Assembly (NCBI GenBank): GCA_023238725.1
Contig: CM041551.1
Location: 7,181,759 to 7,245,758 of the forward strand
From: Scortum barcoo
Taxonomy: Eukaryota; Chordata; Actinopteri; Centrarchiformes; Terapontidae
Reading direction: 5' to 3'
DNA: 64,000 bases
How positions within the stretch are numbered: the first letter of the stretch is position 1; each line of letters opens with the position of its first letter. Positions 13,551-25,985 of the stretch are shown piece after piece. A program made the translations under genes and the position numbers. Under the pieces are notes generated by a model. It made no database searches. It saw nothing but the letters and a program-made list of their open reading frames with translations, and was not told the origin of the DNA.

Positions 13551-15153
13551 CACTGCTCAAAAAAATAAAGGGAACACTTAAACAACACAATGTAACTCCA
13601 ATTCAATCACACTTCTGTGAAATCTAACTGTCCACTTAGGAAGCAACACTGATTGACAATCAATTTCACATGCTGTTGTGCAAATGGAATATAGACAACA
13701 GGTGGAAATTATAGGCAATTAGCAAGACACCCCCAATAAAGGAGTGGTTCTGCAGGTGGTGACCACAGACCACTTCTCAGTTCCTATGCTTTCTGGCTGA
13801 TGTTTTGGTCACTTTTGAATGCTGGTGGTGCTTTCACTCTTAGTGGTAGCATGAGACGGAGTCTACAACCCACACAATGTGGCTCAGGTAGTGCAGCTCA
13901 TCCAGGATGGCACATCAATGCGAGCTATGGCAAGAAGGTTTGCTGTGTCTGTCTGTCAGCGTAGTGTCCAGAGCATGGAGGCGCTACCAGGAGACAGGCC
14001 AGTACATCAGGAGACGTGGAGGAGGCCGTAGGAGGGCAACAACCCAGCAGCAGGACCGCTAACTCCGCCTTTGTGCAAGGAGGAACAGGAGGAGCACTGC
14101 CAGAGCCCTGCAAAATGACCTCCAGCAGGCCACAAATGTGCATGTGTCTGCTCAAACAGTCAGAAACAGACTCCATGAGGGTGGTATGAGGGCCCGACGT
14201 CCACAGGTGGGGGTTGTGCTTTACAGCCCAACACCATGCAGGACGTTTGGCATTTGCCAGAGAACACCAAGATTGGCAAGATTGGCACCAATTCGCCACT
14301 GGCGCCCTGTGCTCTTCACAGATGAAAGCAGGTTCACACTGAGCACATGTGACAGACGTGACAGAGTCTGGAGACGCCGTGGAGAACGTTCCTGCTGCCT
14401 GCAACATCCTCCAGCATGACCGGTTTGGCAGTGGGTCAGTAATGGTGTGGGGTGGCATTTCTTTGGGGGGCCGCACAGCCCTCCATGTGCTCGCCAGAGG
14501 TAGCCTGACTGCCATTAGGTACCAAGATGAGATCCTCAGACCACCTTGTGAGACCATATGCTGGTGCGGTTGGCCCTGGGTTCCTCCTAATGCAAGACAA
14601 TGCTAGACCTCATGTGGCTGGAGTGTGTCAGCAGTTCCTGCAAGACGAAGGCATTGATGCTATGGACTGGCCCGCCCTGTTCCCCAGACCTGAATCCAAT
14701 TGAGCACCTCTGGGACATCATGTCTCACTCCATCCACCAACGCCACGTTGCACCACAGACTGTCCAGGAGTTGGCGGATGCTTTAGTCCAGGTCTGGGAG
14801 GAGATCCCTCAGGAGACCATCCGCCACCTCATCAGGAGCATGCCCAGGCGTTGTAGGGAGGTCATACAGGCACGTGGAGGCCACACACACTACTGAGCCT
14901 CATTTTGACTTGTTTTAAGGACATTACATCAAAGTTGGATCAGCCTGTAGTGTGTTTTTCCACTTTAATTTTGAGTGTGACTCCAAATCCAGACCTCCAT
15001 GGGTTAATAAATTTGATTTCCATTGATAATTTTTGTGTGATTTTGTTGTCAGCACATTCAACTATGTAAAGAACAAAGTATTTAATAAGAATATTTCATT
15101 CATTCAGATCTAGGATGTGTTATTTTAGTGTTCCCTTTATTATTTGAGCAGTG
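13551..15153 (+). mobile_element. complete Tc1/mariner transposon with frameshifted transposase
   Basis: A 1603-bp element bounded by TA on each side (13549-13550 and 15154-15155). The left end starts CACTGCTCAAAAAAATAAAG followed by GGAACACTT. The reverse complement of the right end starts CACTGCTCAAATAATAAAGG followed by GAACACTA, so the terminal inverted repeats share about 26 of the first 28 bases. A DD34E-type transposase pseudogene lies between. CACTGCTC ends with a TA duplication are typical of fish Tc1-like elements. The termini are nearly intact, so the copy could still be bound by a related transposase, but it cannot supply its own. Confidence 0.95.
13851..14896 (+). pseudogene. Tc1-like DD34E transposase, frameshifted
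   Basis: Starts at ATGAGACGG and ends at TGA after GGHTHY; the span of about 348 codons matches a full Tc1 transposase (about 340). The N-terminal part carries the helix-turn-helix DNA-binding region ([20 protein letters not shown]), then an RRRG-rich linker and [13 protein letters not shown]. The catalytic triad is visible: TDES (first Asp at 14321), QDNARPH (second Asp at 14596) and NPIEHLWD (Glu at 14702). The second Asp to Glu distance is 106 bp, one more than the 105 of DD34E; an extra T in the WPA-SPD region explains it. Another extra base lies near 13870 and further shifts near 13960, 14225 and 14390. It is inactive. Confidence 0.92.
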
Positions 15154-16780
15154 TATTTCTAAAGAGAGAGAGATAATGGGAGTAGATTATGAAAAAATTG
15201 TTAATATAAACACATTAAACAGTTTATTCCTATATTTTTTTTCCTCTAATCAATACCTTTTTAATGGTTGTAGCTAACTTTCTAATACTCTTATTAAGTA
15301 CTAGCAGCTGCTAATATTTTTAACATCACAGTTCATAATTCATCTGGACAGTGTGAGGTTATTTCAGATTTTCAGTTATTAAAACATGTTCTTTAAATGT
15401 AAATAAAGTGCCAGAGAGCGTAAAAAAGCACGAAAATAGAGCTTTTTTGTCAAAAATATAGAGGTCCGAGTTAAGCCCCTATGTGGCAGTTAAAAGTGCA
15501 GCTAATTGATTTAAAATAATATAAGACACAAAGGGTATTTAAATTAAACTTAATGATTGGAGCGGAACAACAGTGAGCACTTTTAAGAGAGTTTCAAAAG
15601 AAGGGAGGCAGAAAAATCTACGAACAGACAGGAGCCAAGGAGATGAAGAAGGAGAGGAAGAAGTGTATTGGCCTCCCTCATTAACACAGAAAAGTGTACA
15701 TTTCTTATTTTATTCACTATTTAGATAAACCTTTTTTGGCCCAGTTAAATGGCTAATGAGTGAACAAATCCAAAATCCCAAATCCTTCCTAAATCATCCA
15801 CTCAGCATCTTGGATTCAAGTCACTGGCTCAGTAGGAAGCTCTGTGAATGTTGCCAGAACTGACATGAAATACAGAAATACGTTATGGGGGAGGGGGATA
15901 ATAAAGTATACCAATGAAATCAACTGGCTGCTCTTACAGTCTGTTTTCAATAAGCTATATCCTGTACGTTAGCAGCTCCACAGCAGGTGCAGATGTTCTA
16001 AGAAATATTCGTTGAACTGACATGATGTATACAGAAGAAGAATTTTTGTTGACGAGTGGTAGGAAAATGAAGAAATACTGTAGATTTCTTTAGTCAAAGC
16101 CAAGTTTTTATGCTTTCTGGTAAAAGACAGATTTGTAATATTTTAGTGGAAAGCCCTTTTGTTTGATCACATTTCTATGAATTTGTACAGAAAGAAGACA
16201 AAAGTGGTTGCGAAGGCAACCCGAGCAGAGTGAACCCAGAGTGTTTACCATTCACTCTGAGCTTGTTGAGCTTTAAAATGATAAATGAACGTTAAAACAA
16301 GGATGAAAGATAAACACGACCGTGTCGCCGACACAAGGTCAGTGGCAGCTTTGACCCTCAGGCCGGAGAATTTGCGTCACGCCTTCAGACATCGTTACTC
16401 ACTCGGATGGAAAAAGCCAATCAACGTGCTGGCAAACCGAAGCTTTGTTTATCCTACTGCAGAATATTGTTGGCCCTCAGCTGTATTTTTCCACTCTTAT
16501 TTCCTGTTCCCAACAACAAGATAAAGAGGATTTGATGCTGAACCACGTCCATAAAAACAGTCTGTGACTGAGGTTTTTTATAATGTGAAAGGCAAAGCGA
16601 GGGCAAGAAATATCTGTTCATGGCTGCTGTCATAGTTTTCGGTCAATGCCTTGAGTGCAAATTATGGTACAGATATTTCGCAAGTTACTCAGAAATAAAC
16701 ATTTCAGCACAGTGCAGCTGGACTGAGTAAACTAATCAGATTTAAGTAAAGAGCACTTGACTAAGCTGATTTAATGAGTG

Positions 16781-17036
16781 CAAGTGTGTTCACACTCGTC
16801 TAAATGTTGTGTGAGGTCACAGCCTGGTGAATCCACATGAAGATTTTCGGGTCACGGTTCATGCTTTATGCACATCTTCAAATTCAAATTTTAGAGAACT
16901 GCTCCACAAGCGGGAAAGGAGAAGGAGATTAAAAAAGAGCTTCCAGCGGCTTGATGAAGCTCTCTGTTGGCGTGGGAGAGTGAATTCTTGGAAAACATGC
17001 TGTGCTGTCATGACACTTCCTGAAGCTCAGGACTGA
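16781..17036 (+). repeat. direct repeat, copy 1
   Basis: A 256-bp segment that recurs at 18898-19156 in the same orientation at roughly 87% identity. It contains GAACTGCTCCACAAGCGGGA and GCTTGATGAAGCTCTCTG. The 69-codon open frame has no ATG near its start. Confidence 0.92.
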
Positions 17037-18897
17037 CAAAATCCACAGCTGAGACCGTTCAGACACACTGGAAGGATGAAGAGACAACATTTGTGTTCTG
17101 AGAATCACAACCGTCTCTCAGATGCTGCAGCTAAATTAAGACTCATTATAGAACAAAAGGACCGTGTTATTTTACGACTCTGATGTTTCATCATATCCCT
17201 AAAGTAAATAGCAGCATCACAGCACCAAAAAGACACATTACAAGCTGAGAGTGATTAAATATAACTACACCAGCTGTTGTGGTAGCAGCAGGTCATTTAC
17301 AGAAGCTCTGAGGTACAAGAAAATTTGTATAATTTTTCCTCCTTGTCTTTATCTGAATATGAAAGACGGACAACCAAAAATACTGTAATTTTCCAGAATT
17401 CCTTTTTAACTCATCTCTAAAGTTTTATCTTCTAGTACTGTATACTATGTAATATTTTAGTATCTTCAAGATCTCAGCCTGTTCAGCCTGTTCTTTCAGG
17501 GAAAACAGAGAACAGATAGGTTTGGGTGCAGTGAAACTTTAATCTTCTCTTTTGGGAAAACAAGTAATGGAGATAGTGGTAGTTAAAAATGTTTCAGTAA
17601 GCAGATCCCACCCTTGTTATTTTTCTCCCGACTGTGAACTGTGTTTGCGCAATAATTCAAATAATGTTGGCCTGCCTTCACTCTGCGTTAGGGGAAATTT
17701 GGCATTTCTTTGTCATGAACGCTTTTAAGCCATTTAGCTTTCAAGTGCTAAAGTGCATAAATCAAACCTTCATTCACCTCCTGAAAGGATAAAAGAGCCA
17801 TTTGTGCCTTTCTCTGTCCAAGAGAGTCTTTGGCTCTCGCAGATAACAGCGCGCCCAGACACTAAACACAAAGGAGTCGTAGAGAGAAAAAGAAATGGGG
17901 ATGCGGCGCGCTGCCAACGGCGATCATCTAAAATGTTCTATCAATAATTAATCGTCATTTTGCCCTCATAGATTATTGCCTCCTCTCTACCACTTTAGCA
18001 TTTTGCTTTGTTGAGTAACAACAGGCCACAATCACATCTCTGGGCCACGAGTCCCACAAACATATGAGCCTATGATGCAACGTCTGATATTGTGAACACA
18101 CAGGCAGATGTGAAGTGGGCCTCGGGTCAGATTCCCTCTCTATATGATCAAAACCTCCGCCCTCTCTCTATATGCAGAACCACATAGCCCACCACCATGT
18201 GTCCCTCATGTCACTCAAACCAAGCTCCAGTGGGATCCCGGCCGGTCACCATGGCAATAAACCGCACTCGTTTGCCGTCTGACTGACACATCTGTTCCTG
18301 GGTGAGTGGGCTTCGGCCGCGACTGTCACTCCCAGAACTGAAGAAAACACTTGATATTAAATGTGTTACTGGTATCCTTTAATCAGAGGAATGACTAAAA
18401 AACATCTTTCATAGCATCTTTAGTCATTATTACAGTTTTTGGTACTATTGAGCACTGAGATATTCACCTGGTGTATGAAGACATGCTTTCATAAAATCCC
18501 CTTAAAAATATAAAACTGACACATTTATTGCACCGACTGTGACGGAAAACAAGTAAAAATTACATCAGGTGTAGTTTTTCGCATACAGAATCAAAAGCAA
18601 AACATCCCAGTGTTTTTCCGCATATATGCTGCTTATATTACAACACGTATACAAAGAACGCGGGCGTTATTTTAGCCTCAGTGTTTGCCCTTGCATTTGA
18701 GATGCCCTGGAGGGACAGATTCAGCCTTCCACCGCTTCACCTTCTCTGACACTCGAGTGTATCTCCCCTCTGCACTGTTGATGGCTCAATATCGAGGCTT
18801 GGAAGATATACAGACACATTCTCTGAAATGAGGGGGGGCCTGCAGGACAGAAGCTCTCCTGGGGGGCGGTTTCATTCCTCCATCCTCACCAGCAACA

Positions 18898-19156
18898 CAA
18901 GTGTGTTCGCACTCATCTAAATGTTGTGTGAGGTCACAGCCTGGTGAATCCATGGGAAGATTTTCAGGATATAGTTCATGGTGTATGCACATCTTCGTAT
19001 TCAAATTTTAGAGAACTGCTCCACAAGCGGGAAAGCAGAAGGAGAAGGAGAAAAAAGAGCTTCCAGCGGCTTGATGAAGCTCTCTGTTGGTGTGGCAGAG
19101 TAAATTCTTGGAAAACATGCTGTGCTGTCATGACACTTCCTGAAGCTCAGGACTGA
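18898..19156 (+). repeat. direct repeat, copy 2
   Basis: A 259-bp partner of 16781-17036, about 1.86 kb downstream of its end. The length difference is one triplet in a purine-rich stretch. The flanks are unrelated. It is either a local duplication or two copies of a dispersed repeat. Confidence 0.92.
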
Positions 19157-20496
19157 AAAACCCACGCCTCCAGTTGATGGCCCAGCTACCCTCCTGTGGA
19201 TTCACAACACACTGTACTTTTACTGTGTGTTTATGTGTGAGCTGCACCAGGTCAACACAACCTTTTCTGTGTGTGTAGCACACCGGGTGCATCACAGTCC
19301 AGCTGTCAGAGCAGCCCCTTTCAGCCTTTAAAAGGATGCTGGATGAAGAGCCCGCGGGCTGCTGCAGGCAGGCATGTTGATCATAACTCGTGACGACATT
19401 CATACACGCACACATGCTTCTTCACACTTGCATCGAGCCTTTTAAATGTGTGCATGAACACGTTTATATACCGTGACGCAATGTGAGCCACATGTAAGAG
19501 TATAAAAAAGTAATGTGTCAAGTTTTATGCTTCAAAGCGGTCAAATCCCTCGTATTCTTATTAGTATGAGTTAGTTCAAGATCTCTGTTTGCTTTTGATC
19601 TAAATACTAAAAGGCTAACCAAAGGGTACATAGCACGCTGTTACTAAACTGTAGATGAAAACCTTCTTTTCTCTATGAAAAGAGCCTCAAATTAGGGCGC
19701 TTCGTTAAATTTGACTTTACAATTGCTGGTTAAATCTCCCAAACATGTTTTCAGTGTCTCTAAAATACTCAGTAAACCAACTCCACCAGCTATTGTCCAA
19801 AACAAACACAGCTACAGTGTGTTTGAAGAGCTTTCAGGATGCACTCACACACACTAAGTGGTGCTAAACATCGTATAGTGACCGTTTCACTTTATGACGG
19901 CTGCGGTTGCTTGGTAACAGGCGTTTAATGAGGCTTTTACTGTAGGGTAATGAGACAGGCAGCACCAGTAGTGACAGTCGGACGAGTTTCTCTAAGTCCT
20001 CACCTTAACTCCACCAAGACACGACGATGCTTCTCCGCTTACTGACTCATTCGCTTCATGGTTCATGCGAATCACAAGAGTGGCTTTTTAAATGCCGCAC
20101 CAAAGCATTCACTCTTACGACTCTTCTCTGCGGTTCCACTCTTGAAGTAATAAAAACACAGCTATTGTACATAAATGAATTCATGGAAGAAGAAATCAAT
20201 TTGTGGACACTTTATAAAAGCTTTTATACTTTATGTTCCAGAAGGCATGAGGTCAGGTTGTGTCTTTGCAGCAAGGGATTCTGCCTTAAAATCAAAATGA
20301 TTTTTTTAATTTTTTTTTTTTAACATTTCTAGCAGCAGAGGCAGTTTTAGGGAATAAATACAAGCCCTGGATGATTGCAGAAGCTGTGACAGTGTCACCA
20401 TTACTGAGCAGAGGACACTTACATGTATAGCAAACTAAGAACTAAGAATAATGTGAGCAAAGAAATTTTCTTTAAGCCATGGAGGCAGAGAGGCTC

Positions 20497-20536
20497 CGTC
20501 GTTTCACGTCGTTTCACGTCGTTTCACGTCGTTTCA
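20497..20536 (+). repeat. four 10-bp tandem repeats
   Basis: CGTCGTTTCA occurs four times in succession with no mismatch; each unit carries two CpG sites. Confidence 0.95.
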
Positions 20537-21974
20537 TCTCATACTACTGAGTGGAGTGGAGACATTATGGCATTTTGTGACCCCTTGACTTTTCCTCTGG
20601 CACCAATCAGTACTCTGTTTTGTACTTTTTTTTACTGGTAATTGGCAAATGATGGCATGTTAACATCCTAAACTAATAGGGTGAACATGATAAAGATTGA
20701 ATCTGCTGAAAATCATCATATTAGCATTAGAAGGCTGATCAAAGTATTAACTTACCAAGTTAAAGAGAAGAACATACTCTAAATAGCCAAGTTAATAGTA
20801 TATCTGCTTTTATTTTCTATTCAAGAACTGAATAGCAAGCACAAGTAGACTGGACACAATGTTCCCAAATGTTTCTCTACATCTTGCAACGCCCTTCTTT
20901 CTCTGTCTTTCCTCTCCTGGCAATACAGAGAAACACACCTCAGAGATGTAAAAGGAAAGAAAACATCCAACCAGAAATGTAAAGGGAAAAAAAACAGGAC
21001 TCTCCAGGGTTTTTTCTCCTGTCTGTACTTTTATTTTTACCTGCTCAGCCTCATCCATCAGTGTGACGTTGCTCAAGAAAGAGCGAAGCGAGTGTCTTAA
21101 AGTTGGGTTTTCTCCTCTAAAAAGAGAAAGAAAAACTATTTACAGCTTCAAGTAACATCCTCATGTGTTGTGATGGGATTGTTTTCTTGGGCTCTGTGTG
21201 ACTCATCTGAAGCCTTGTCCTCCCTCAGTCACTATTTCAGTTTCTGCCTGTGATCCAGACTGTTCACAGAAAAGTAAGCGTGTGTGTGATATGACTGAAC
21301 GGCTTGCTTTAGTGACACGCTAATAAATCAAACCGCTCCTGCATACCACGGTGAGTTTGTTTTCATTCCTTGCCTGGATGTAAAAAAAAAAAATAAATAA
21401 ATAAAAAAAAACAGGAGATACAGGGGCTGTCACAGGAAATCCTGTTTAGAGACAGTTCAGCTGGTATACTGTGCATTGTGGGAGGTCACACTGTAAGCAA
21501 AAAAACACAAGGAAGACCATAATGAATAATAGTAATATGCAGAATAGAATATTTACATGAAAACAGAATAATAAGGTGTGTGTGCATCTGTATTAGCATG
21601 CAACTGTGAATGTGTGCATGCAAACTGATGGTAAACGTGTGTGTGTGTGAGTATGTGTGAGAATGGGTGTAAACAGGAAGACAGAGCTGGAGGGGACTCT
21701 GCTTTTAGAAAAAGGCTCCTTTGAATCTACTTTTGTACTTGCAGCAGCAGGATGCAACACCCAGAATACAACAAGGCACAAACACGTCACCGGAAAAGTG
21801 AAACTGACTTCTGAGGTTACAAATACCTCGGAGATGCACTTAAGGCTCTCCATAAAAAACATAAAACGCTTCCTACTGACAGAACAGTTTCTCATAGTGA
21901 GTTGTTCTCCGCCTCACAGCTGAGGATAAAGAGCAGGATCTCGGGTGCCTGGTGTAAAGCGATTTAAGGGAGCG

Positions 21975-22230
21975 GTTCAACATGATTTTGGGAAATGCAT
22001 TCATTCACTTTCACGGGAGGTGTTGAATGGGAAGTCCACTCTCTCTGTTTGTGCTGGAAATATGAAGCTACAGCCAGAAGAGTGATAGCCAGTCCAGCAA
22101 GATTACACCTAAAAGCACATCGAAAGCTCACCAAGGAGAAATGTTTTAGTAGATTTGTGACATTTTAAAAGAGCCATCAGATCCCCTCATTTCAGGTCCT
22201 CACGCTAAGCTAAGCTAATCGACATCTCAC
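21975..22230 (+). repeat. degenerate copy of the 31237-type dispersed repeat
   Basis: Contains ATTTTGGGAAATGCATTC, AATATGAAGCTACAGCCAG and AAAGCTCACC in the same order as the better copies, plus GCTAAGCTAAGCTAA in reverse orientation near 22204. It is strongly diverged. Confidence 0.45.
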
Positions 22231-23339
22231 TGTCGTTTCAGATTTTGCATAAAAGTAGAAGAGTAGTATCAGTTTTCTCATCTAACTTTTGGCAAGAAAG
22301 CAAACAACAGTATTTCAGAAAATATCAAAATCTCCACTGTGTTCATCATTTAGCAGAATAAGTATGATGGAAAAAGTAAGGTTGTTTGCCAAGTGATTCT
22401 GTGAAAAGTCCTTATCTTACATTTCTGAGAGCTGGAAGATTTGACAGAAAGCCTGGCAGTAAATTTTAATAGCAACTGGTAAGGATGCGTAGCGGTGCCT
22501 CTGCTATGTCGTCACTGAGTCCTGTGATGAGCCACTGGTGTTGATTTGTACTAGCTTCCTTTGATGACATGCACCAGAGGGTTTGTCCTACTAAAGGCAT
22601 ACCCAACAGGATCTATAAAAACCAGCTGAATGATCACTGTGTCACAAGACGTAACAAGATGGACACTTGTTCATGCTCGTGGAAATGGCAGCCTGTAAAT
22701 CAGTCAGAGGGGAACTTAATAAGATTTCTCTCAAAGTGAGTGGAAGTCAGCGCAAATGCCGAATCCTTATCTGTCTGATGTTTTCCTACAGTACACACAT
22801 CCGATTCCTGCTGCAGCGGTGACCCACTTTTCAAATGGAAATCATTAAAATTTAATCTCATCTTTCATGTCACCATCCTGTGGAGTTTTACAGATTTAGA
22901 TGTTGGAATTTAGTTTCTGTTGTACCTTTTTGGGCAGTCAGGTTTAGCCTCCAGTTGTAACCTGATGAAAATTTTTGTCATCTGAATTAAAAAAAACAAA
23001 AAACTTTGGCACTTGGAAAGAAAACCACAAATCATGCCTTAATATTTTGGGGGTTATTGCAGAGCAGAGATGATAAGTTTGAGTTATGGTGTCAAACTGA
23101 CTCCTTCTTCAGCATCCACTCAGAGAATAATAATGAGAAACAACCGGGAAACAGCAGAACATTTGTCTAAAACTTGTTATACACACATTTATCGTACAGT
23201 AGAAAATGTTAAAGAAACGTACTCATAGGAGAGATGTTGCAAGAAAACAACATAAGATGTGAGATGGAGCCAGGAGTCCCCAGACTATGTCAGTGAAGTT
23301 ATTGGAAAAATGATGCAAGATGTTGCAAAAGCAGCCCAT

Positions 23340-23357
23340 CCCCCCCCCCCCCCCCCC
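23340..23357 (+). repeat. C18 homopolymer
   Basis: An uninterrupted run of 18 C bases followed by AAAAAA. The complementary G18 strand can form a quadruplex. Confidence 0.95.
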
Positions 23358-23472
23358 AAAAAAGTGAATTTGGACACACTCAAACACAGTGTTGCAGAAA
23401 TGTCTGCTCTTATCACATGGCACAAATTAATTTAGTAATGACTTCTTGGATTTAGCAGCCTGTTCCAGGGAG

Positions 23473-23473
<1 letters not shown>

Positions 23474-23511
<38 letters not shown>

Positions 23512-23512
23512 T
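23474..23512 (+). repeat. (TG)n microsatellite
   Basis: TG units with one A interruption near 23505. Confidence 0.96.
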
Positions 23513-23587
23513 TTTGTGATGGAGTGCAGCTGTGTGGTGATCTGGCCAGCAACGGGGGGAGTCAGACAGAGGAGGGCAAAGGGATCA

Positions 23588-23665
23588 CTGTGGAAAAGGA
23601 GAGAGGAGGAGGAGGAGGGGGAAGAAGAGAAGAAAAATATGAGAAAGGTGAAGGCAGGAAAGAGG
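23588..23665 (+). repeat. polypurine tract
   Basis: An almost pure A/G stretch (GGAGAGAGGAGGAGGAGG and more), about 78 bp with only three or four pyrimidines; a triplex-forming candidate. Confidence 0.85.
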
Positions 23666-24626
23666 TTTAGAGAGTGATAGCAAAAAAAAATAAAAATGTC
23701 AACAGCGGGCAATGAGGAAAACGCTGGAGCAGTGGCTTTTCATTTTGGCAATCCTGATAGTCGTGTTCAGAAACGTGAAAAGGCGGTCTCACTTCCTGGA
23801 TTGAAAAAAAGAAGATTGTTCAAACAGCAATAAAGCTTCCCAACACAAGGCATAGTTTCTATATCATAGATGAGACGGCCACATCTGAAAAGTCAGTGAG
23901 GTAAATGAGAGTTGTTCAGCTGAGATGACTCAACAGATGCTGACATTTCCCTCAGAACTCATTTCCAGCCTTAAACTCACCACCTATCACAGGAAATTCA
24001 ACATATCTTAAGGCAACATGATTATTGTTACAGTGTTTTCCGCCTCAGTTTGTTACGCCAATCAGTTACCTATTTTTCTGTCTGATGTTCAAAATCTGAT
24101 GGGTTTTTTTTCCCTGCCAGTCGCAGGCCACTGCAGCTCAGACAGACTTAAAGGGCATGGAAAAAGGACGTCAGCAGGAGGGGGATCTTTCAGTATTTGC
24201 TCATCCGTGTGGGATTATTAAGAATCTAATTGCTGAGGTGATGTTAAGAAAGCACAACTGGGCCCATTCAACATCAGGATGATAGGAAAAAAGTTAAAAA
24301 CTGGGGGGAAAAAAGAGTGGTTTATGGGGTGGAGGGGAGAGTGGGAACTTGAGAGGATGAAAGATTGGGAGGATGTCCTGTTTGGGTCATGTGCTTTGGA
24401 GCTTTTTACTGTGGGAAAATGTATGTGTCTGCTTGTGTGTGGTCTGTCTTAGCTTCTTCTGAGAATCGCCTATTAAGGGCCCACTGTTCCTGTAAGGACA
24501 TTTTTGATGGTCACCATGGTGATTTTTAGTCACTGAAGGCATTGAGGCTGCAGTTGGGCACGAAATGTTAAAGCCCCATGAAATTAATGTATGTCAGTAC
24601 AATGTCCTTGCAAATGTAGGAGACCA

Positions 24627-24628
<2 letters not shown>

Positions 24629-24667
<39 letters not shown>
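24629..24667 (+). repeat. (AC)n microsatellite
   Basis: About 19 AC units, about 100 bp upstream of a (TG)n tract at 24770-24792. Confidence 0.96.
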
Positions 24668-24668
<1 letters not shown>

Positions 24669-24769
24669 TTATACCATTCATTATAAAAACAAAACATACC
24701 ATCTGACCCCTGCAGCGATCAGTCACACTGTGTACATTATGTCAAAAAAACAAGCATTTAAGAATATGA

Positions 24770-24792
24770 GTGTGTGTGTGTGTGTGTGTGTG
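24770..24792 (+). repeat. (TG)n microsatellite
   Basis: About 11 TG units, complementary to the (AC)n at 24629-24667. Confidence 0.95.
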
Positions 24793-25458
24793 CACTGGGC
24801 TCAAGACAAGACAACAGGGGAGGGAAGTCATGGAGGAAAGCTATTAAAACAGATTAGATGGGAGCATGTGTGTTTTCTCCATACATTGTGTCTTACTGAG
24901 ACAGCACACAATATATAAATTACTAATGATAAGTGATAGGGCTCAGGTATGATATATATAATCAGCATTAATCAAGCAAGAAACACAATATAACACTTTT
25001 ACAAGTACAGTATTTAAATTAAATGAAAAAAGTCATTTTGATTTTGTAGAGAGAACTTGCTGTCAGATCAGATTTCACCAGGTGGAATTTACTCGCATGG
25101 CAAAAAGCAGGTGTAAAGCAGGAAGATTGTAAACATAAAAGAGCTAGATTTCCTAGTGGGCTGACAGAGGCAGTCCATAAAATTGTCAAATAAACATCTT
25201 CTTGTTAAACACTTTACCATCATTGACCTCCATCACTGTCCTGGCACTCACTGAGCCACAAGCCATGACAGTGTGTGTGAGCCAGCATGCAAAATACCAG
25301 GACCCTGAAACTGAAGCAGTTCAATTGAATTCAGCCATCATTCATTTTATAATTTACGCCTGTCCTTTTCCTACTGTGACATGTCAAGATGTCTTCAGGG
25401 AAGAAGGCTTATTATGTTCTGCAGAGCCCACATGAGTGAGTTCACTCTCCTCAATATT

Positions 25459-25985
25459 CTTTTTTTTTTTCAACATTGTTTATTGAAGGCCAACAGTACA
25501 GTCACAGTGGAAACACTGACCTATATATCTCATTTTCATTCAGTTAATTAGAAAACAAAATCGTTTGTGAATTTTCCAAGTTTGTCTGAGAGTTACAGAA
25601 GATCATTATGATACCTGTTCTACGATAGATAACTGTGATAGACTGTAAGGTCTGAGAGGTAACACAATATGCTTCATTTAGTTTGTTGATATACAGATGT
25701 GTTTAAAATGATAATGTTGGTATTTCATATCTATATTACTACTTGCTAGAGTCAGTTAACTCGTTCTCATGCAGCATTTTAATCAAATCAAATCAATAAT
25801 CATACAACAGAAATGGGGAACCAAGTGGCATGGAGGATGACTAACAGTCTGTATGCCAAATCTCCGCCTCTTTCAGGTAGAGGGGAGGAACCCATAAGTG
25901 AAATAACCTGCTGAGTTGATTGTCAGGATGAAAACCTGCAGACGCCTGGCCCTCCACGCCACATGGCTGTTTGAAAACAACATTA
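25459..25985 (-). repeat. possible retroposed sequence with polyA tail
   Basis: On the minus strand an AATAAA (25479-25484) is followed by GTTG and an A11 run (25460-25470), the layout of a reverse-transcribed polyadenylated RNA. Near 25930-25985 the plus strand has TTGTCAGGATGAAAACCTGC and GACGCCTGGCCCTCC, a motif I associate with a fish dispersed repeat. No coding match and no clear target duplication were found. Confidence 0.35.

Larger units (their letters stand above)
15156..21974. other. non-coding stretch
   Basis: No supported exon. It holds the direct repeat pair (16781, 18898), the 10-bp tandem at 20497 and an A-rich patch at 21379-21411. The region between the direct repeats (17.0-18.9 kb) looks unique. 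Confidence 0.75.

Noticed and set aside
14138..14896. Three separate transposase-like frames read as three genes.
   Set aside because: They are consecutive pieces of one Tc1 transposase split by frameshifts.
16827..17036. Conserved-looking 69-codon frame shared with 18944-19156.
   Set aside because: The start is GTG, no in-frame ATG exists, and changes between copies are spread evenly over codon positions.
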